Below, one piece after another: positions 10,476 to 22,456 of a stretch of 64,000 nt of DNA. Origin of the DNA: Membranipora membranacea (lineage: Eukaryota > Bryozoa > Gymnolaemata > Cheilostomatida > Membraniporidae); assembly GCA_914767715.1 (NCBI GenBank), contig OU612068.1, positions 28,768,001 through 28,832,000 on the forward strand, given 5' to 3'. The first letter of the stretch is position 1. Each line of letters opens with the position of its first letter. Made by a program: the position numbers and the translations under genes. The notes under the pieces were generated by a model that worked only from the letters and a program-made list of their open reading frames with translations, did no database searches and was not told the origin of the DNA.

Positions 10476-13220
10476 ATGAAGCACATGACACCCCCACATC
10501 TTCTTATGACGATCATGATCAAGTCTGTACCAGGTAAGGATGTTAATAATAACACTAATGGTTGTAGTTTTAACATTTATTCTACTGTATACTGGTATCA
10601 AAAGTTGAGTTTAAAAATATATTAAAAATTCTTTTGCACACACCTTTGGTATTCACCAAAATGTCGGCGTCCTTTTCTTCGCCAAAATACTTTACTCAGA
10701 ATTATTTTTATTCAGAAATGATGACCTTTTACTGGAGTGTTTTGATGTGTTTACAAATAAATACCTGAATCAAATGATGAAGTTGCTCTGCAGCCCGTTG
10801 ATTGATTATGCAGCAATAATTGACATGAGAAAAAAAATTCTTTTGCACACACCTTTGGTTGGTGTATCATGATCGAGCGCCACTACAAGTGACCCGGCAA
10901 AGTCTGGGAACCTCAATAAACCAGTAGCAGTCCTCTAATTGGATTGGTCCCAGCATAGCTTCTATTAATATTGACAATGCTCTTCAATGTTGGCTTTGCG
11001 TTGAATTAAATGAACTAACTGCTTTGCGGGCGTTTACTTTCGAATAAATGCAGCTGCATTAACATTCCTATCCTTAGGTTTGGCAGACAGTGGTTATTGG
11101 CTAGAATTAAGAAAGTGCCATCAACCCTGCATATAAGATCTACAACTGAATACTGGAATTGAAAGTGCTGTGACAGATTATCCGTATCATCCTGAATGCT
11201 CATCCACAACACCGCTGTCAGACTGTGCTCAGAGTTATCTCTTCTATGTTGATTATGATGAAGATGTGAATAAGTCTGTCATATTGTCAAAAGGTAAAAA
11301 TATCCAGCTCTTCAAGAATGTGTCATTTGAAGGTTGATAGGATAAAGTTATGTTATATTTATGTAACTGCCATGGTTTGAGATCATACTTGTTTTCTTTT
11401 TTATTGGCGGTTTTGGTCGACCAAAACCGCCAATAAAAAATTCTTATTTCAGACAGGTGAGCACAACTCCCACCATAAATAGACTGATCATGTGATGTAT
11501 ACTATTCGTAATTTCTTCAAGACCGGAAACCTTACCAGTGCAAGGTACTAGTGACTAGTGCTTTGCAACTAAGCTTGTAAAAGTTGGGACATAGACACAT
11601 GGCTAGTGCTTATGGTTTCTTTGATCGATACCAATTATGTGACTGTTATTACATGAGATGCTATGGATGTGGTCATCCAGCATCTCATCATTCATGTAAG
11701 TCAACTGCAGGACAGGTTTCACAATATTATTATAACAATACTACACTAGTAAGTATGTTATTATCTATGTATGATCAAGGAGTATCAAGTCATCCTTGGT
11801 AGTCACTAGTACCTAGCACTGGCAATGTTTCCGGTCTTGAAGAAATTATGTATAGTATGTATCACATGATCAGTCTATTTATGGTGGGAGTTGTGCTCAC
11901 CTCTCTGAAATAAGAATTCTTTATTGGGGTTTTGGTCGACCAAAACTGCCACTCAAAAGAAAACAAGTATGATTTGCAGCTACAGTGGTGGTTTTGGTCG
12001 ACCAAAACCGCCATAATTACAGGCACTGGGGATATTATGTGGAAAAAAATTGGCGGTTTTGGTCAACCGTATTCCCCATTCAATAATAACAAAACGAATG
12101 ATTGCATTTACCATGCAATGAATTTATAAATATCACCAATATGGAGGAAGGAATGAATCTTGGAAGTAGATAGGAAAGCCATGCATGACCTGATTTGGAC
12201 ACAAAACATTTCATACAGCAGCACAATTGTTCACAAAAATTTCACCAACCAATCGATTCCATTTCATAATGCAACTCAGATTTGTTCATATACCCAAAAA
12301 ATCCTCACCATAGTTACCTATCAGCAGGTAGGCTGATTTTGAATGATCATATGAAACTCACACCCAGCTACATTCAAGGTGTTTTCTTTGGATATGACCA
12401 ACAGAAATGATAGGTTTGTGGGGAAATGAAGTCCAAGTTTATCCTTGTTATAAAAATGCTTTAGCAATAGCGTTGAACCAGTGGGAGACTTGATTTTAAT
12501 ATTATCACTGAGAAAATTTTTCACATCATGTTGAGCTCTTCACAGGTGCTATTTTTGTAACCAAATATAACGCTTCAAGGTTTCATTTCTACATTCTTAT
12601 TATTATCGATCATTTCACTTCTTAAGCCTAAGCTTTTATTGTACTCTAGGGATGACAGGTAGCTTCTTGAGCTGGTCATCATTATGGCGAACAGGTTGGG
12701 ATGGACCAAAAGCGTTTGATGGACATACTGGGTCAGTTTTTATTTCTGCCAGAGAACAAGAGAGTTGGTTGAAAGGTGACCTTGGAAATGTTCCCATCAT
12801 AGTTGGAGCTTATTTGATGGGCAGGAACAGATATGCAAGAATGTTTATTCATCCTTATCTTGATATTGTCTGTAATGTGAGCAGCAAATTATAAATTAAT
12901 CGCTCACAATACATTTGATACTTTTGTACTGATTTATGGCTAAACATACATACAATGACAAAATACCTAATCTTTTTTCAGGCCAAACTGTGAACCTACA
13001 CTTTTTGGTCGCTGTCACTGATGAAGACTTAAAGGACTACTCAAGAAGCTTGTGTCACGTTTATCCTGGGCCACCGCTGACCAGATACCAAGTAGAATGG
13101 TTACTATGTCATCCTGCGAGAGAAGGAAGATTCTTCAAAGTTATGATGATTTTGGAGGATCATACAAACTATCTTCAGATCGCAGAACTTGATGTGTACG
13201 GGTATTTATTGTCGTCTTGA
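10476..13220 (+). CDS. Secreted F-type (fucolectin/discoidin-like) lectin-like protein, copy 1
   Basis: Three exons: 10476-10533, 12650-12871 and 12982-13220, phases 1 and 1, total 519 nt (172 aa). Exon 1 encodes a hydrophobic leader (MKHMTPPHLLMTIMIK). Exon 2 has SWSSLWRTGWDGPKAFDG and ESWLKGDLG, the pattern of galactose-binding/F-type lectin folds (small residues, A-F/V-DG, W-x-DLG). Exon 3 has LCHVYPGPP, a second Cys, GRFFKVMMI and LQIAELDVYG, like the family's closing C...GRYV...L.LCEVEVYG. A role in binding sugars at the cell surface or in immunity is inferred from the family. The 12872 donor (GTAATG) was chosen because only it keeps frame and creates a Cys at the junction. The support for exon 1 is that the dead copy has a matching leader exon with the same phase. 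TGA at 13218-13220. Confidence 0.65.
11406..11945. mobile_element. Foldback DNA element in lectin intron 1
   Basis: Left arm 11406-11561 and right arm 11802-11945 are inverted copies with a few mismatches. Shared strings include GTGAGCACAACTCCCACC against GGTGGGAGTTGTGCTCAC. Both ends carry the palindrome GGTTTTGGTCGACCAAAACC. The dead lectin copy lacks this 0.5 kb, so it arrived after, or was never in, that copy. The middle (11584-11802) is an open frame without recognised similarity. Confidence 0.8.
11988..12072. repeat. Extra copies of the GGTCGACC palindrome
   Basis: A third palindrome, GGTTTTGGTCGACCAAAACC, lies near 11990-12010, and a decayed half copy (GGCGGTTTTGGTCAACCG) near 12053-12070. 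They are probably ends of another copy of the foldback element at 11406-11945. Confidence 0.6.
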
Positions 13221-13229
13221 ACTTACCAA

Positions 13230-14231
13230 TTTGGGAAGAGAAGAAAAAAATGGAATTGGTATTTGCGAGAGAATATTGGTATGAGTATGAGAATAAAGGA
13301 GTATCTATTCAAATGAGATATATATATATACCAAGACCAAGATCACCTGTGGATCAACAGATATATTCAGTTGACTTGAATTCAGTAGTTATCCCGATTC
13401 TCCAGCGTTATCTTCTCTTAACTTAATTAACAGGCTTGTATGATTATTTTATGTACTGCTCTGACTACCATAGACTTTCAATTTCTACGCACTGTGGCTA
13501 CAGATGTATGGCAATATCTGTGTCAGCGTTATATATAAGCTTATACTCTTTATAAACTTTAATAAGAAGGCATGTGTTACCCACAATACGGTGACAGGCA
13601 GTGTTAAAACCCTAGGTAGTCAACTAAACTTAGCTTCTTTGCTATAGGTGAATTTGTTGATTTGAATATCTCCTCATTTATAGATCCATGATATTTCTCT
13701 GATGATCAATTACATTATGATTTTTCAAACAAAGAAAAGTATCTATTGTATAATTGCGTAAAATTTGATCATTTTGAGACAGGCTGGTGAAATTGATTCT
13801 GCGTACATTGTTGATCTATACTGCCACATAATATATTTAGTCTTTCTGCTAAATAAATAGAATTTTCATAACGTCCATACCCGTAAAATCACCCTCATGA
13901 GAATACTTCCTATAAATATGGAGACTTTTTGAAGGTTGTGAGCGAGGCTTTTAAGTAAAATTTGAAAGTAATTATGACATCAGGTTATTGTCACTCTTAA
14001 CAATAAAAATACAAAGTGAAGGTGACAACTCATCAGGAACCAGTGGTGTTTATGGATTTGGATCAGTTAAATATTTATTAGAACCTGTCAGCGTTTCTTA
14101 TAAGCAAGATAAAATAAAACTTTCACTCATAGTTTTGGCCGACCTTTGATGTAGGAGTAGATCAGTGATATGCATTTGTTGTATTATGATAGTAGCACTG
14201 AGCTACAACTACTCCCACTACAACTCACCAG
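13230..14231. other. 3' flank of lectin copy 1, matched by the dead copy
   Basis: Segments here match the flank of the dead lectin copy: about 13430-13480 with 27620-27653 plus 32066-32090, 13568-13760 with 32155-32360, and 13800-13920 with 33680-33790. It is duplicated noncoding DNA without insertions and serves as the empty-site reference for the downstream transposons. Confidence 0.6.
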
Positions 14232-14369
14232 GTGCTTCCAGCCATAAAACCAGCCACTAGCAATGCTACAAGCTTGAAGCTGACATTGGTGGTATTGCTA
14301 TTTTCACTCACTGTGTTGATTATTGGTACCTTTGGATTTTTATCTTTCATGCTGACGTTGCACTCACAG
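14232..14369 (+). CDS. Possible orphan exon encoding a membrane segment
   Basis: An open 46-codon block lies between a good acceptor (CTCACCAG, 14231) and a donor (CACAG|GTAATC, 14370), phase 0 at both ends. It encodes a polar lead and then about 25 hydrophobic residues (LTLVVLLFSLTVLIIGTFGF), a likely transmembrane helix. I found no partner exons, so it could be a pseudoexon or part of an unrecognised gene. Confidence 0.3.
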
Positions 14370-15315
14370 GTAATCTCTGGTAATTATAGGCCTGATATAC
14401 CAAAGACCAAAAGTCAACCTAACTGATGGGAATTTAACTGTGGCTGGTAGATCTAGAAGTGAGCATTCTAACCCCAAGGCCAATTTTAACTGTCTCGTAG
14501 CACACAGCAGAACAATGCAGCTGAATCTTTCATTGATGGGCTGGTGATTTGACTCAGTCTGGGGCAGAGATATTATCAATGAGCTGCCCTCTGGGCCGCT
14601 GTTGTAATAGAGTCATGGTCGTAGGGAGGAGCCTAAATCTTAAAAGTGCCCATAAACTGTGCACTTGTGAACTGTGGAAGTATCGATCATTTATACCCAA
14701 CAGACTTGTTATCAAAATAGTGCGAAGTGAGCGGTGTTAGGCCAAAAGCTCTACGCAGTATGAACACTGTTAGATATTTATATAACAGATTTTCGGCTCT
14801 GCACTTTGCTAGTGTCAAAGCACCTCCTCTCCTGAGATGAAAAAGTTTACTTCAATTGTGTGACTTCTTTCCTTTCCTTGGCATGAACTGTCTGTCTTCT
14901 CAGGAACAGCATAATCTCATCAAGCTGATCATCAGACATGTTATACTCCGATAGCTAGCCCACTTAATTTGATTACTATGCCTGTACTCTTCAACTTTCA
15001 TGATTAACTTCCAGCTGTACCTGAAGTTGACATCTCTGGCCCATCCTTTCAACTGAACTTGAGTAAAACGTGAAGCTTAGTATAGAGACAGCACAAAGTT
15101 AATACATTGTTGAGCTTCACACAATGGCAGCATAATGTTAAATGATTGTAAAAATAAATGCAACAATAATGGAAGCTGACAGCATACGATTATAATTACA
15201 AACAATAGACTTAAAGTCTACCCAAAGACTGATGCAGTTACTTATCATAAAGTTTTGAAACCACTACTTGGATTGAATTATTGATGGTGGAAAAAATGCC
15301 TCCCATAAGGTTAAC
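14370..15315. other. No gene recognised
   Basis: Short open frames only. A 30-codon minus-strand frame starting at about 14938 (MSDDQLDEIMLFLRRQ) is too short to classify. Confidence 0.35.
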
Positions 15316-15410
15316 TCCCATTCTCCGAATTAAGATGTCACAGTATCCCGGAAGCGCTTGTTTCTTGCACTTCCGGGAGACTGTGACATCATAATGCAGA
15401 GAATGGGAGA
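15316..15410. repeat. Hairpin MITE, about 95 bp
   Basis: Imperfect inverted repeat: CTCCCATTCTCC ... GATGTCACAGT ... CCCGGAAG, then CTTCCGGG ... ACTGTGACATC ... GAGAATGGGAG. The arms face each other over a loop of about 15 bases. Confidence 0.7.
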
Positions 15411-15744
15411 AAACATACAGGAGAATTCAGTTTCAATGTGCATTCTTAACATGCTATGCTGTGCATATTATGGTAAGATATATGCATCAGTGTAATGCAA
15501 TATTATTATATATATAGTTTTTTTTAAACTGTTTCAGTCTTGATCAGTATTCTCAAATGGGGATGGAGTGTCTCTCGGGAGGCTTTATGAATGTGTACAG
15601 TTTAGATTCACATATACACTGCATTTCCATGTTAGTTTTGAGGTCGAGCTGAGGCTAATTAAGAGGCTTTTCGAGCTATCGGAATGCCTCCGAGCTCGAA
15701 CTGAGCTCAAATGTTTAGCTGGCACTTAACAGCTTGCGCTAAGG

Positions 15745-15870
15745 GGAGCTAGGGTGGCCTCGGTACGGTTAGCATCAAAGACTCTGACGTGGGAGGTCAG
15801 GGTTCAATTCCTGGTGGAGACAGATTTTTTTGATGTTTTTTTTCTCAGCTCTATCATGGAAATGGCTGCA
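15745..15870 (+). repeat. tRNA-derived SINE head
   Basis: A-box-like GGCCTCGGTACGGTTAGCA and B-box-like GGGTTCAATTCCTGG are about 35 bases apart, followed by GACAGATTTTTTTGATG and a T-run. This is a tRNA-like Pol III promoter head without a full cloverleaf, so a SINE rather than a tRNA gene. It shares its tail pattern with 8335-8440. Confidence 0.6.
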
Positions 15871-15936
15871 TATTTCGAGATCGTGCCAAGAGGTGACAAC
15901 TCAGCTCGATCTTATTGTTTAGTAAGAAACAGAAGA

Positions 15937-16353
15937 TTGGGCTGCCCCTAAAGAGGGACGCTAGGTGCCCTAAATCCTCATACTGAGAATGTGATACATC
16001 CTAGAAAACTAGAATGAATCCTAGAGGTGAGGCCATAGAAGACCTCCTAATCGTGAATGTGCAGCTAGCTGCCAAAGCTGAACTGGCACTAATCGGCCAT
16101 TGGCAGTGACACTTTGATCTTAGCCCTGTTTTTGACATAACAGAGGGTGGGCTGCCCCTAAAAAGAGGGACGCGAGTTGCCCTAAATCCTCATACTGAGA
16201 ATGTGATACATCCTAGAAAACTAGAATGAATCCTAGAGGTGAGGCCATAGAAGACCTCCTAATCGTGAATGTGCAGCAAGCTGTCAGAAACTGAAATAGA
16301 CACTAAACAGCCATTGGCAGTGACACTTTGATCTTAGCCAATAGGCCGACCTC
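15937..16353 (-). repeat. Two tandem copies of a ~190-bp repeat with a U2-snRNA-like head
   Basis: Copies at 15937-16125 and 16148-16353 share long identical blocks (CCTAAATCCTCATACTGAGA, GAGGTGAGGCCATAGAAGAC). Read on the minus strand, the second copy begins TCGGCCTATTGGCTAAGATC and continues AAAGTGT. This closely follows the 5' end of U2 snRNA (TCGGCCTTTTGGCTAAGATC then AAGTGT, recalled from memory). After that the similarity stops; no Sm site or U2 stem-loops are evident. It is best described as a U2-headed SINE-like repeat, not a working snRNA gene. Confidence 0.6.
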
Positions 16354-16677
16354 AAAATTCACACATGGAAACATGGTGATATAGAGCTGTGCAATGATTA
16401 ATTATGTATGTGAGAGACAGTGTGACTGCTTGCTGTTTTGATTCCTATTCATGAAAAAATTAGTTGATATTCTGTACCACATACTCAAGTAGCCAGTAGT
16501 AGTACGATTAGTTAAATTTGATTTATTGAAAACGGTACATTGTCTGATAACTCAGCGACAGCACGATGAAGAAATATCATTCATTTCTTCTACTTATGAT
16601 TATATCTCTCACAGGTAGGATTTTTACTATCTTTAGCTTGTAATTTCATATTGTTGCAGGTTATTCCAAATTTGGCC

Positions 16678-16962
16678 CGAGCCAAACTTGGCCCCATGTA
16701 CTGAAACTCGGCCCCAATTAGTAAAACTTGGCCCCAAATATAAAACTTGGCCCGATGCAATGAAACTTGGCCCCAATTAGTAAAGCTTGGCCCCAATTAG
16801 TAAAGATTGGCCCCAATTAGTAAAACTTGGCCCAATGCAATGAAACTTGGCCCAAAATATACAACTTATCCCCATGTACTGAAAATTGGCCAAATCTAAT
16901 GAAAATTTACCCCAATCAGTAAAACTTGGCCCCAAATACAAAACTTGGCCCCACATAGTAAA
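16678..16962 (-). repeat. Left tandem array (MULE terminal repeat)
   Basis: About 15 units of CTTGGCCCCAATTAGTAAAA and variants (CTTGGCCCCATGTACTGAAA). The outermost unit is a GGCCCGAGCC type. It is inverted relative to the array at 25497-26020. Confidence 0.85.
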
Positions 16963-18007
16963 ATTAGTAAAATACCAAAGTCAATTACCTTATCTGGTCG
17001 TTAAGACATATGCTATTATTTTTGTCATGCGTTTAGATTATGAAATAAACGTGTGTGTAGCTGCAATAAACTTTTATTTAATACAATTAATCATCAGAAG
17101 CATCGATTTAAAAAAATGAAAGAGAATTATGCATGTCTAGTAATAGTTACCTTATTATTGAATATAAAACTACAGAAGAACACAAAAGCCACTGTATGCA
17201 GGCAAAAATGATAATCCGTTCTTGCAAAATTAAATATTGCCTCCATTATAGAGACATAATGAATTTTTTGAGAATGAATGTGTGATTAAAAATGAGATTT
17301 TTATAAAGTTTGATGCAAAATATAAAATAGAGTAAGCAGCTAGAGTATTTATGTAATATCTAAACCTGAGCTAAAACCAATAGTTCTTTGAGTTTTATGC
17401 AACACAAAAATTTGGCTTTCAAGTGATAATACTTCGGTACTACCATGTACTAAGATGAAAACTATTGAGAGACAAAAAAAATTTCTTCTGAGATTAGAAA
17501 TGAGGTAACAATGAGACAATTTACAATGGTTGTTGCAAAAATATAAATGAAACAGTATGGGCAGTTGGATTGTTAGCTATTTACAAAACTTAGTTTCACA
17601 GTCTCCTAAGAGATAATTAATACATAGGTACCACCATGTAAAATGATGGAAAAAAATATGAGATAAAATACAAATTTCTGGGATAAGAAATGAGATGAAA
17701 ATCTGAGAATTTATAATGATGATGCAGCAAACTAAATGAAACATAATTGGCAGTAAGATTCTAAGTCTATCAATGCCATGAACTATTTACAATGCATGTG
17801 TATGATATAATTGTAGGTTGATCTACAGCTCCTGCTCAGAAGCTGTGAATTGTTCATTCACATCTTCGGAGCAGGAGTCGTCCTCAACGGCAGGCAGCAT
17901 ATGGTATGCCATATTTATTATTTGCCTGTATTAAATATTGTCTTCATCGAGTCGGTCCCAGGATTTTACCCAAAACCTGTTGAGTCTTTCACATTTTAAC
18001 TTTTTAT
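16963..18007. other. Noncoding interior between MULE left end and last transposase exon
   Basis: AT-rich DNA without recognisable genes, lying between the left terminal array and the transposase stop codon. A poly-A-signal-like AATAAA on the minus strand directly follows the TAA at 18010-18008. Confidence 0.4.
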
Positions 18008-20236
18008 TTAGACTGCTAAGCCTGCTGAAATCTCTTTCAGCTCCAGTTCTACGGAAGATGACTCTATCCGTAACTCTTCAATCAACATAAATGTTGGGGG
18101 CTTATCAACTCTCACCTGGCGATTAAACTTGTTATGCCAGCCTGAAAACGGAAACAATATTATTCAATATGCACACATAGCTTCTGTTTTAAAGAAGCCT
18201 GTGAATATTATTTACTTTCAAGCTATAGTAACGCCTCCCAATATTTGGTATCATATTGGATGTCTCGGGCTAATCAAGAGCACTGGCTCTTGATTAACCA
18301 GATACCTCCAATTGGATTTGTGGCAACATTTTAGATAGCCTATGAATTCAGTTGTACCGATGACCTTCATTCAAATAAATTTTCATCGTCATGCCATTAG
18401 CAATTCTTCTACTACCTAAGCAATATGTCATATACCAAAAGGCGCTACTATAGCTTTAACTTTATGATTTTAAGCATAGATTTTTGTAACACAGAAACAA
18501 AATGTTGGTTGTTGCTCATTGCATACTGAGTGATGAACCTTTCTGATCAGGTGAAGATTGCTTTACAAGGGTTCAAATATGAACAACCTTAAACGAATTG
18601 TGAAATTGAGTGGCAGTTACCTTCCAGAGAGTTATTTGTCCTTATCGCCTGTCGATACACACTCCAGAATTTTGGCTCAAATCTTCCATTGAGCCATGTA
18701 ATCTCAAAATACTCAAACAACTGCCTGAAGTGAGGGTCGTTGTTCTCCGCGACCACATAGCGATAAGCTTCCTGAATCAAGTGGACAGGTAGGTAGGAGA
18801 GCCCCCATAGAAACCCACAAACACGACGAGTGTTGTGGTGATGGCAATAGCCTGATGTGAGACCTGTAACATTAACCATGCACTATCAAGTTTTTGAGGT
18901 TGAGCTGATGTGAGAAGTTATGCTAGTATAAAGTTTTTCTTTTTTCATGGTTACTAACCTTGTAGAGAAACTCGGCGATAACTCTTTGTGCTTTCTCAAT
19001 TATGACTAAATAACTTCATAAGAAGTTAAAATTTGATATTTATTATATTATTAATATATCCGTTTATTGCATATTTATAATCATAATATTATTATTAATC
19101 ATAGTCATAGTTATTTATGCATAACGTTGACTTCTTACCAAGCTTTTGCACCCTGCGCCAGATGCATTTCCGGAAATGGAAGTTACATCCGATGTACTCC
19201 TTGAAACGCTGCTGAAGCAGCAGTCCAGATCCCTAAACAGACAAATGAGATGATTTTTTATGATACAACTGTGCACAAGGCAATAAATGTCTTTTGTTTT
19301 ATACAAATCGGAGGATTGGTCAAGGAAATATTGCACAGAACAAGAACAACATTGCAAAACACTACCATGTTATTTGTTCTGTCACTGCGTGATAAACATT
19401 CATAAAGATGATTGTAGATTGACAATAAAAGCGTATATGTACCAAGAAAAAATGAAGAAGTTGCCCTCAATTAACAAACCTCAAAACGAGGCTCCATTAT
19501 TGACATCTTGTGAATTAAAATCCTGCTATAGAGAATAATTAGCATGGTCATAAAAGTGAGGCTCTTCAATTGCCAAATCCAAGGAAAGTAGTTAAGAATA
19601 GGATCAGGGAACCACTTGACGACCTGCACAGGAGGAATTTCTGAATAATTTTAGTTCAACTTTAACATATTAACTTGTTTGTAATTAATAATGGCGTGAT
19701 TTTAAACGAGATAGTCTGATCAGTGGGTAACCTGTCGCTAATTAATCAGGATATCTAACCATCAAATAGTCTGCCTGCTGCTTTGAAGACATAAGGACAT
19801 ACACGGAGGGTAGTTGCTTTCCCCCATTGGCTGTTCTAACAAAGCAGTTTATTGTCAGAAGTCGTTGGAAAGGTTTGACAACTGTCTTGAAGGTTCCACC
19901 TATACCCCTACAATTGAAATTAGTCATGCTGAAGAAAGAAAATAATATATTGAAAATACAACAATATTATGAAAAGAGGTGACAAAAGGAAGAAGACCTG
20001 CAAACATGCAAATTCAATATTTGGCCTGCTGCATCGGTAGATGCTGTTTGTTGATACAGGATGACTTTCTAAATTACCAAGGCCCACGCATCCCATCCAA
20101 TGTAGTGATTCTCTTCTACAGACAACAGTGAACCACTTGAATTCCTAGACTCAGGTTCGGTGGCAATGATTCCTTCAATTGTTGTAATTTCAAACTTTGG
20201 TGCTTCCTGCCCTCAGTCTGTTTGATTTACATAGTA

Positions 20237-20409
20237 TGATATTATTGTTCGTTATGAATGTTGAATGAGGGCTGACGCAGTACGTGTTTGATTGATATAG
20301 ATAGAATTATCTTCACTTGGGGTTGTAGCTTATAGTGAGACGTTTAAATAAACGTGTTGACTTGTATAGGGTTAAACACTAACTGATTCATGTTCTATTG
20401 AATACTACA
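20237..20409 (-). repeat. 3' LTR
   Basis: 173 bp; starts TGATATTATTGTTCG on the plus strand and ends ACTACA. It is a direct repeat of 23602-23774. Confidence 0.9.
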
Positions 20410-22300
20410 TTTGTATTTCTCTACTGCTGTAACCAGGGCTAGTCCCTCCTTGTGTGTTATAGAATAATTTTGCTCAGCCCCTCTATATGATTGCCCACCA
20501 TATTCAATAACAGTTTCTGCTCCATTTGAATCAACCTGGCCCAAAATGTAGCCAATTGCAGTGTCAGAAGCATCAGTGTAAACCACAGGTTTATGGTCAG
20601 GATTTGGTAATGTCAATATTGGTGCTGATATCAGTGCTTCCCTTATACTTACAAATGCTGCCTGATGTTTATCTTGCCACACAAAATCCTTCATGCAGTG
20701 GATTAGCTATAGTGCTGTACTTTGATATGAATCTCAAATAGTAGTTAGCCATGCCAAGGAAAGACCTTACATCCCTCACACAAGTTGGAATTGGAAATTC
20801 AAGCACCGCTCTAACTTTATCAATATTCACAGATAATCCCTTGTCACTTATTTTATAGCCAAGATATGGGACCTCGGAGCGAGCAAACTTACATTTGTCT
20901 GGATGCAGTTTCAGGTTAGCCTGCTCCAAGCGGTCAAACACTTGTTTTAGGTGTGTTTTATGATCATCCCAGGTCTCAGAAAATACAATGATATCGTCGA
21001 TAAATGCCAGACAATGCTTCCAGCTTATGCCTTTCAATGTCTAAGACATCACAGCTTGGAATGACATGGGCATATTCATTAGTCCAAAGCTACACCTATT
21101 AAAGGTGTACACTCCATCATGAGTAATAAAACTCGATTTTTCTCTGGTTTCAGGGTCTAGTGGAACCTGATAGGGAGCACCTTTGAGGTCTAACACACTG
21201 AATACCTTCGCTTTATCATGACCTAAGGTTTCAACGACCTCTGTGAAGTTTGGTAATGGCCAAATCATTGGTTTTGTGACTGCATTGATTTTGCGGTAAT
21301 CTACTGCCATTCGCCATGATACACCGTCCGCTTTCTTGCACATCACTATCGGGCTGCACCATTGGCAGTCATCATTTTCATAAATGATACCTAGGTCTAG
21401 CAGTTCTTTGACCTGCCGTGTTATCTCTTGTTTTATTTCTGGAGATGATTTATAAGGGAACGACCTGACAGGAATGGCATCTCCAGTATCAATTTTGTGG
21501 CTATGCAAGTTTGTAAATCCTAATTCAGCCCAAGACTTAGCAAATCTGTCATGATTATCACTAATGATAGATGTCAGCTCTAGTTTTTCAACTCCTGACA
21601 GGCATGACGTACTTAGGTCAATGCCTAGTTCTGCTAATTTATCTGTTTTGTTATGATTAGTGTCAATCTTAGCCGCACTGACTTGAATGGGATTTCCCTG
21701 TTTACTATTGTTATTTTCATTCAACTCAAGAATGCTCATCGATACAAGGTCATTAGCTATAGGGGAAAGCCTTGCTATGGGATTCCCAGCCGGTATTATT
21801 AGATCACTATCACCATGGTTAGATATATGATACAAGGGATCTTCAGCCTCTATGATATATGTGCTACCCTTACACTCAATAAACTGATCCTGATCTATGA
21901 TGATAGGTTCGGCCATGAGCATACTGTTGACAGATTCGCTACTGGAAAGTTTAGCAGGACATGCCATGTGACTATGAGCAGGGACAACTAGTTCCTCAAG
22001 GGCAAGTAATGATAGTTGCGGCGTGGTTTTACTGGAAACTCTTTGAATGCTAGTGGCAAGCTGTCCCTCTAAATATAATGTACCCCTACTATTGTTATAT
22101 GTTATACATCCATTATGGGATTCCATAAAATCTATACCTAATATAATATCGTATTTCATGAAATCAGCGACATGAAAAATCTGGGAACAGCTAACCTTAC
22201 CTATGCTAAATTCTAGTTGTATAATACCTAATATTGGAATCTCAATATTTCCTACGCCACTTATTGTAGGAGTGTTACAGGGTGCTAATAATAACTAATA
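20395..22300 (-). pseudogene. LTR-element pol (protease, RT, partial RNase H), broken
   Basis: Protease region: LDTGAQASC near 22360, a stop near 22296, then YDIILGIDFMESHNGC. RT: MAVDYRKINAVTKP, FSVLDLKGAPYQVPLD, CSFGLMNMPMSFQ, a stop at about 21040, then the catalytic LAFIDDIIVFSE and VRSFLGMANYYLRF. RNase H begins at about 20695 after a frame break (PVVYTDASDTAIG) and is cut short at the 3' LTR. The domain order is that of Ty3/gypsy pol without integrase. Confidence 0.9.
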
Positions 22301-22456
22301 GTTAGGTATCATAATTCCTAATGATTTTGCCGTGATGCATGACGCTTGAGCCCCTGTGTCTAGCAAAGCCTGTTTGGCACCTCCTCCAAAGGAAACCTGG
22401 ACTAAACATTCAGACAACGAACCCAAACAGCCGACACGGACAGGGCCCGCTGATTG

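Noticed and set aside
11584-11802. Possible small Cys-rich gene in the foldback centre
   Set aside because: It lies between inverted arms of a mobile element, has low-complexity Y/N/S content and shows no similarity or splice context.
15937-16353. Functional U2 snRNA gene
   Set aside because: Only the first ~27 bases match. The branch-point-pairing region, Sm site and 3' stem-loops are not visible.
16678-16962. CRISPR-like or promoter array
   Set aside because: Units are contiguous without unique spacers, and the genome is eukaryotic; the array pairs with an inverted partner at 25.5 kb.
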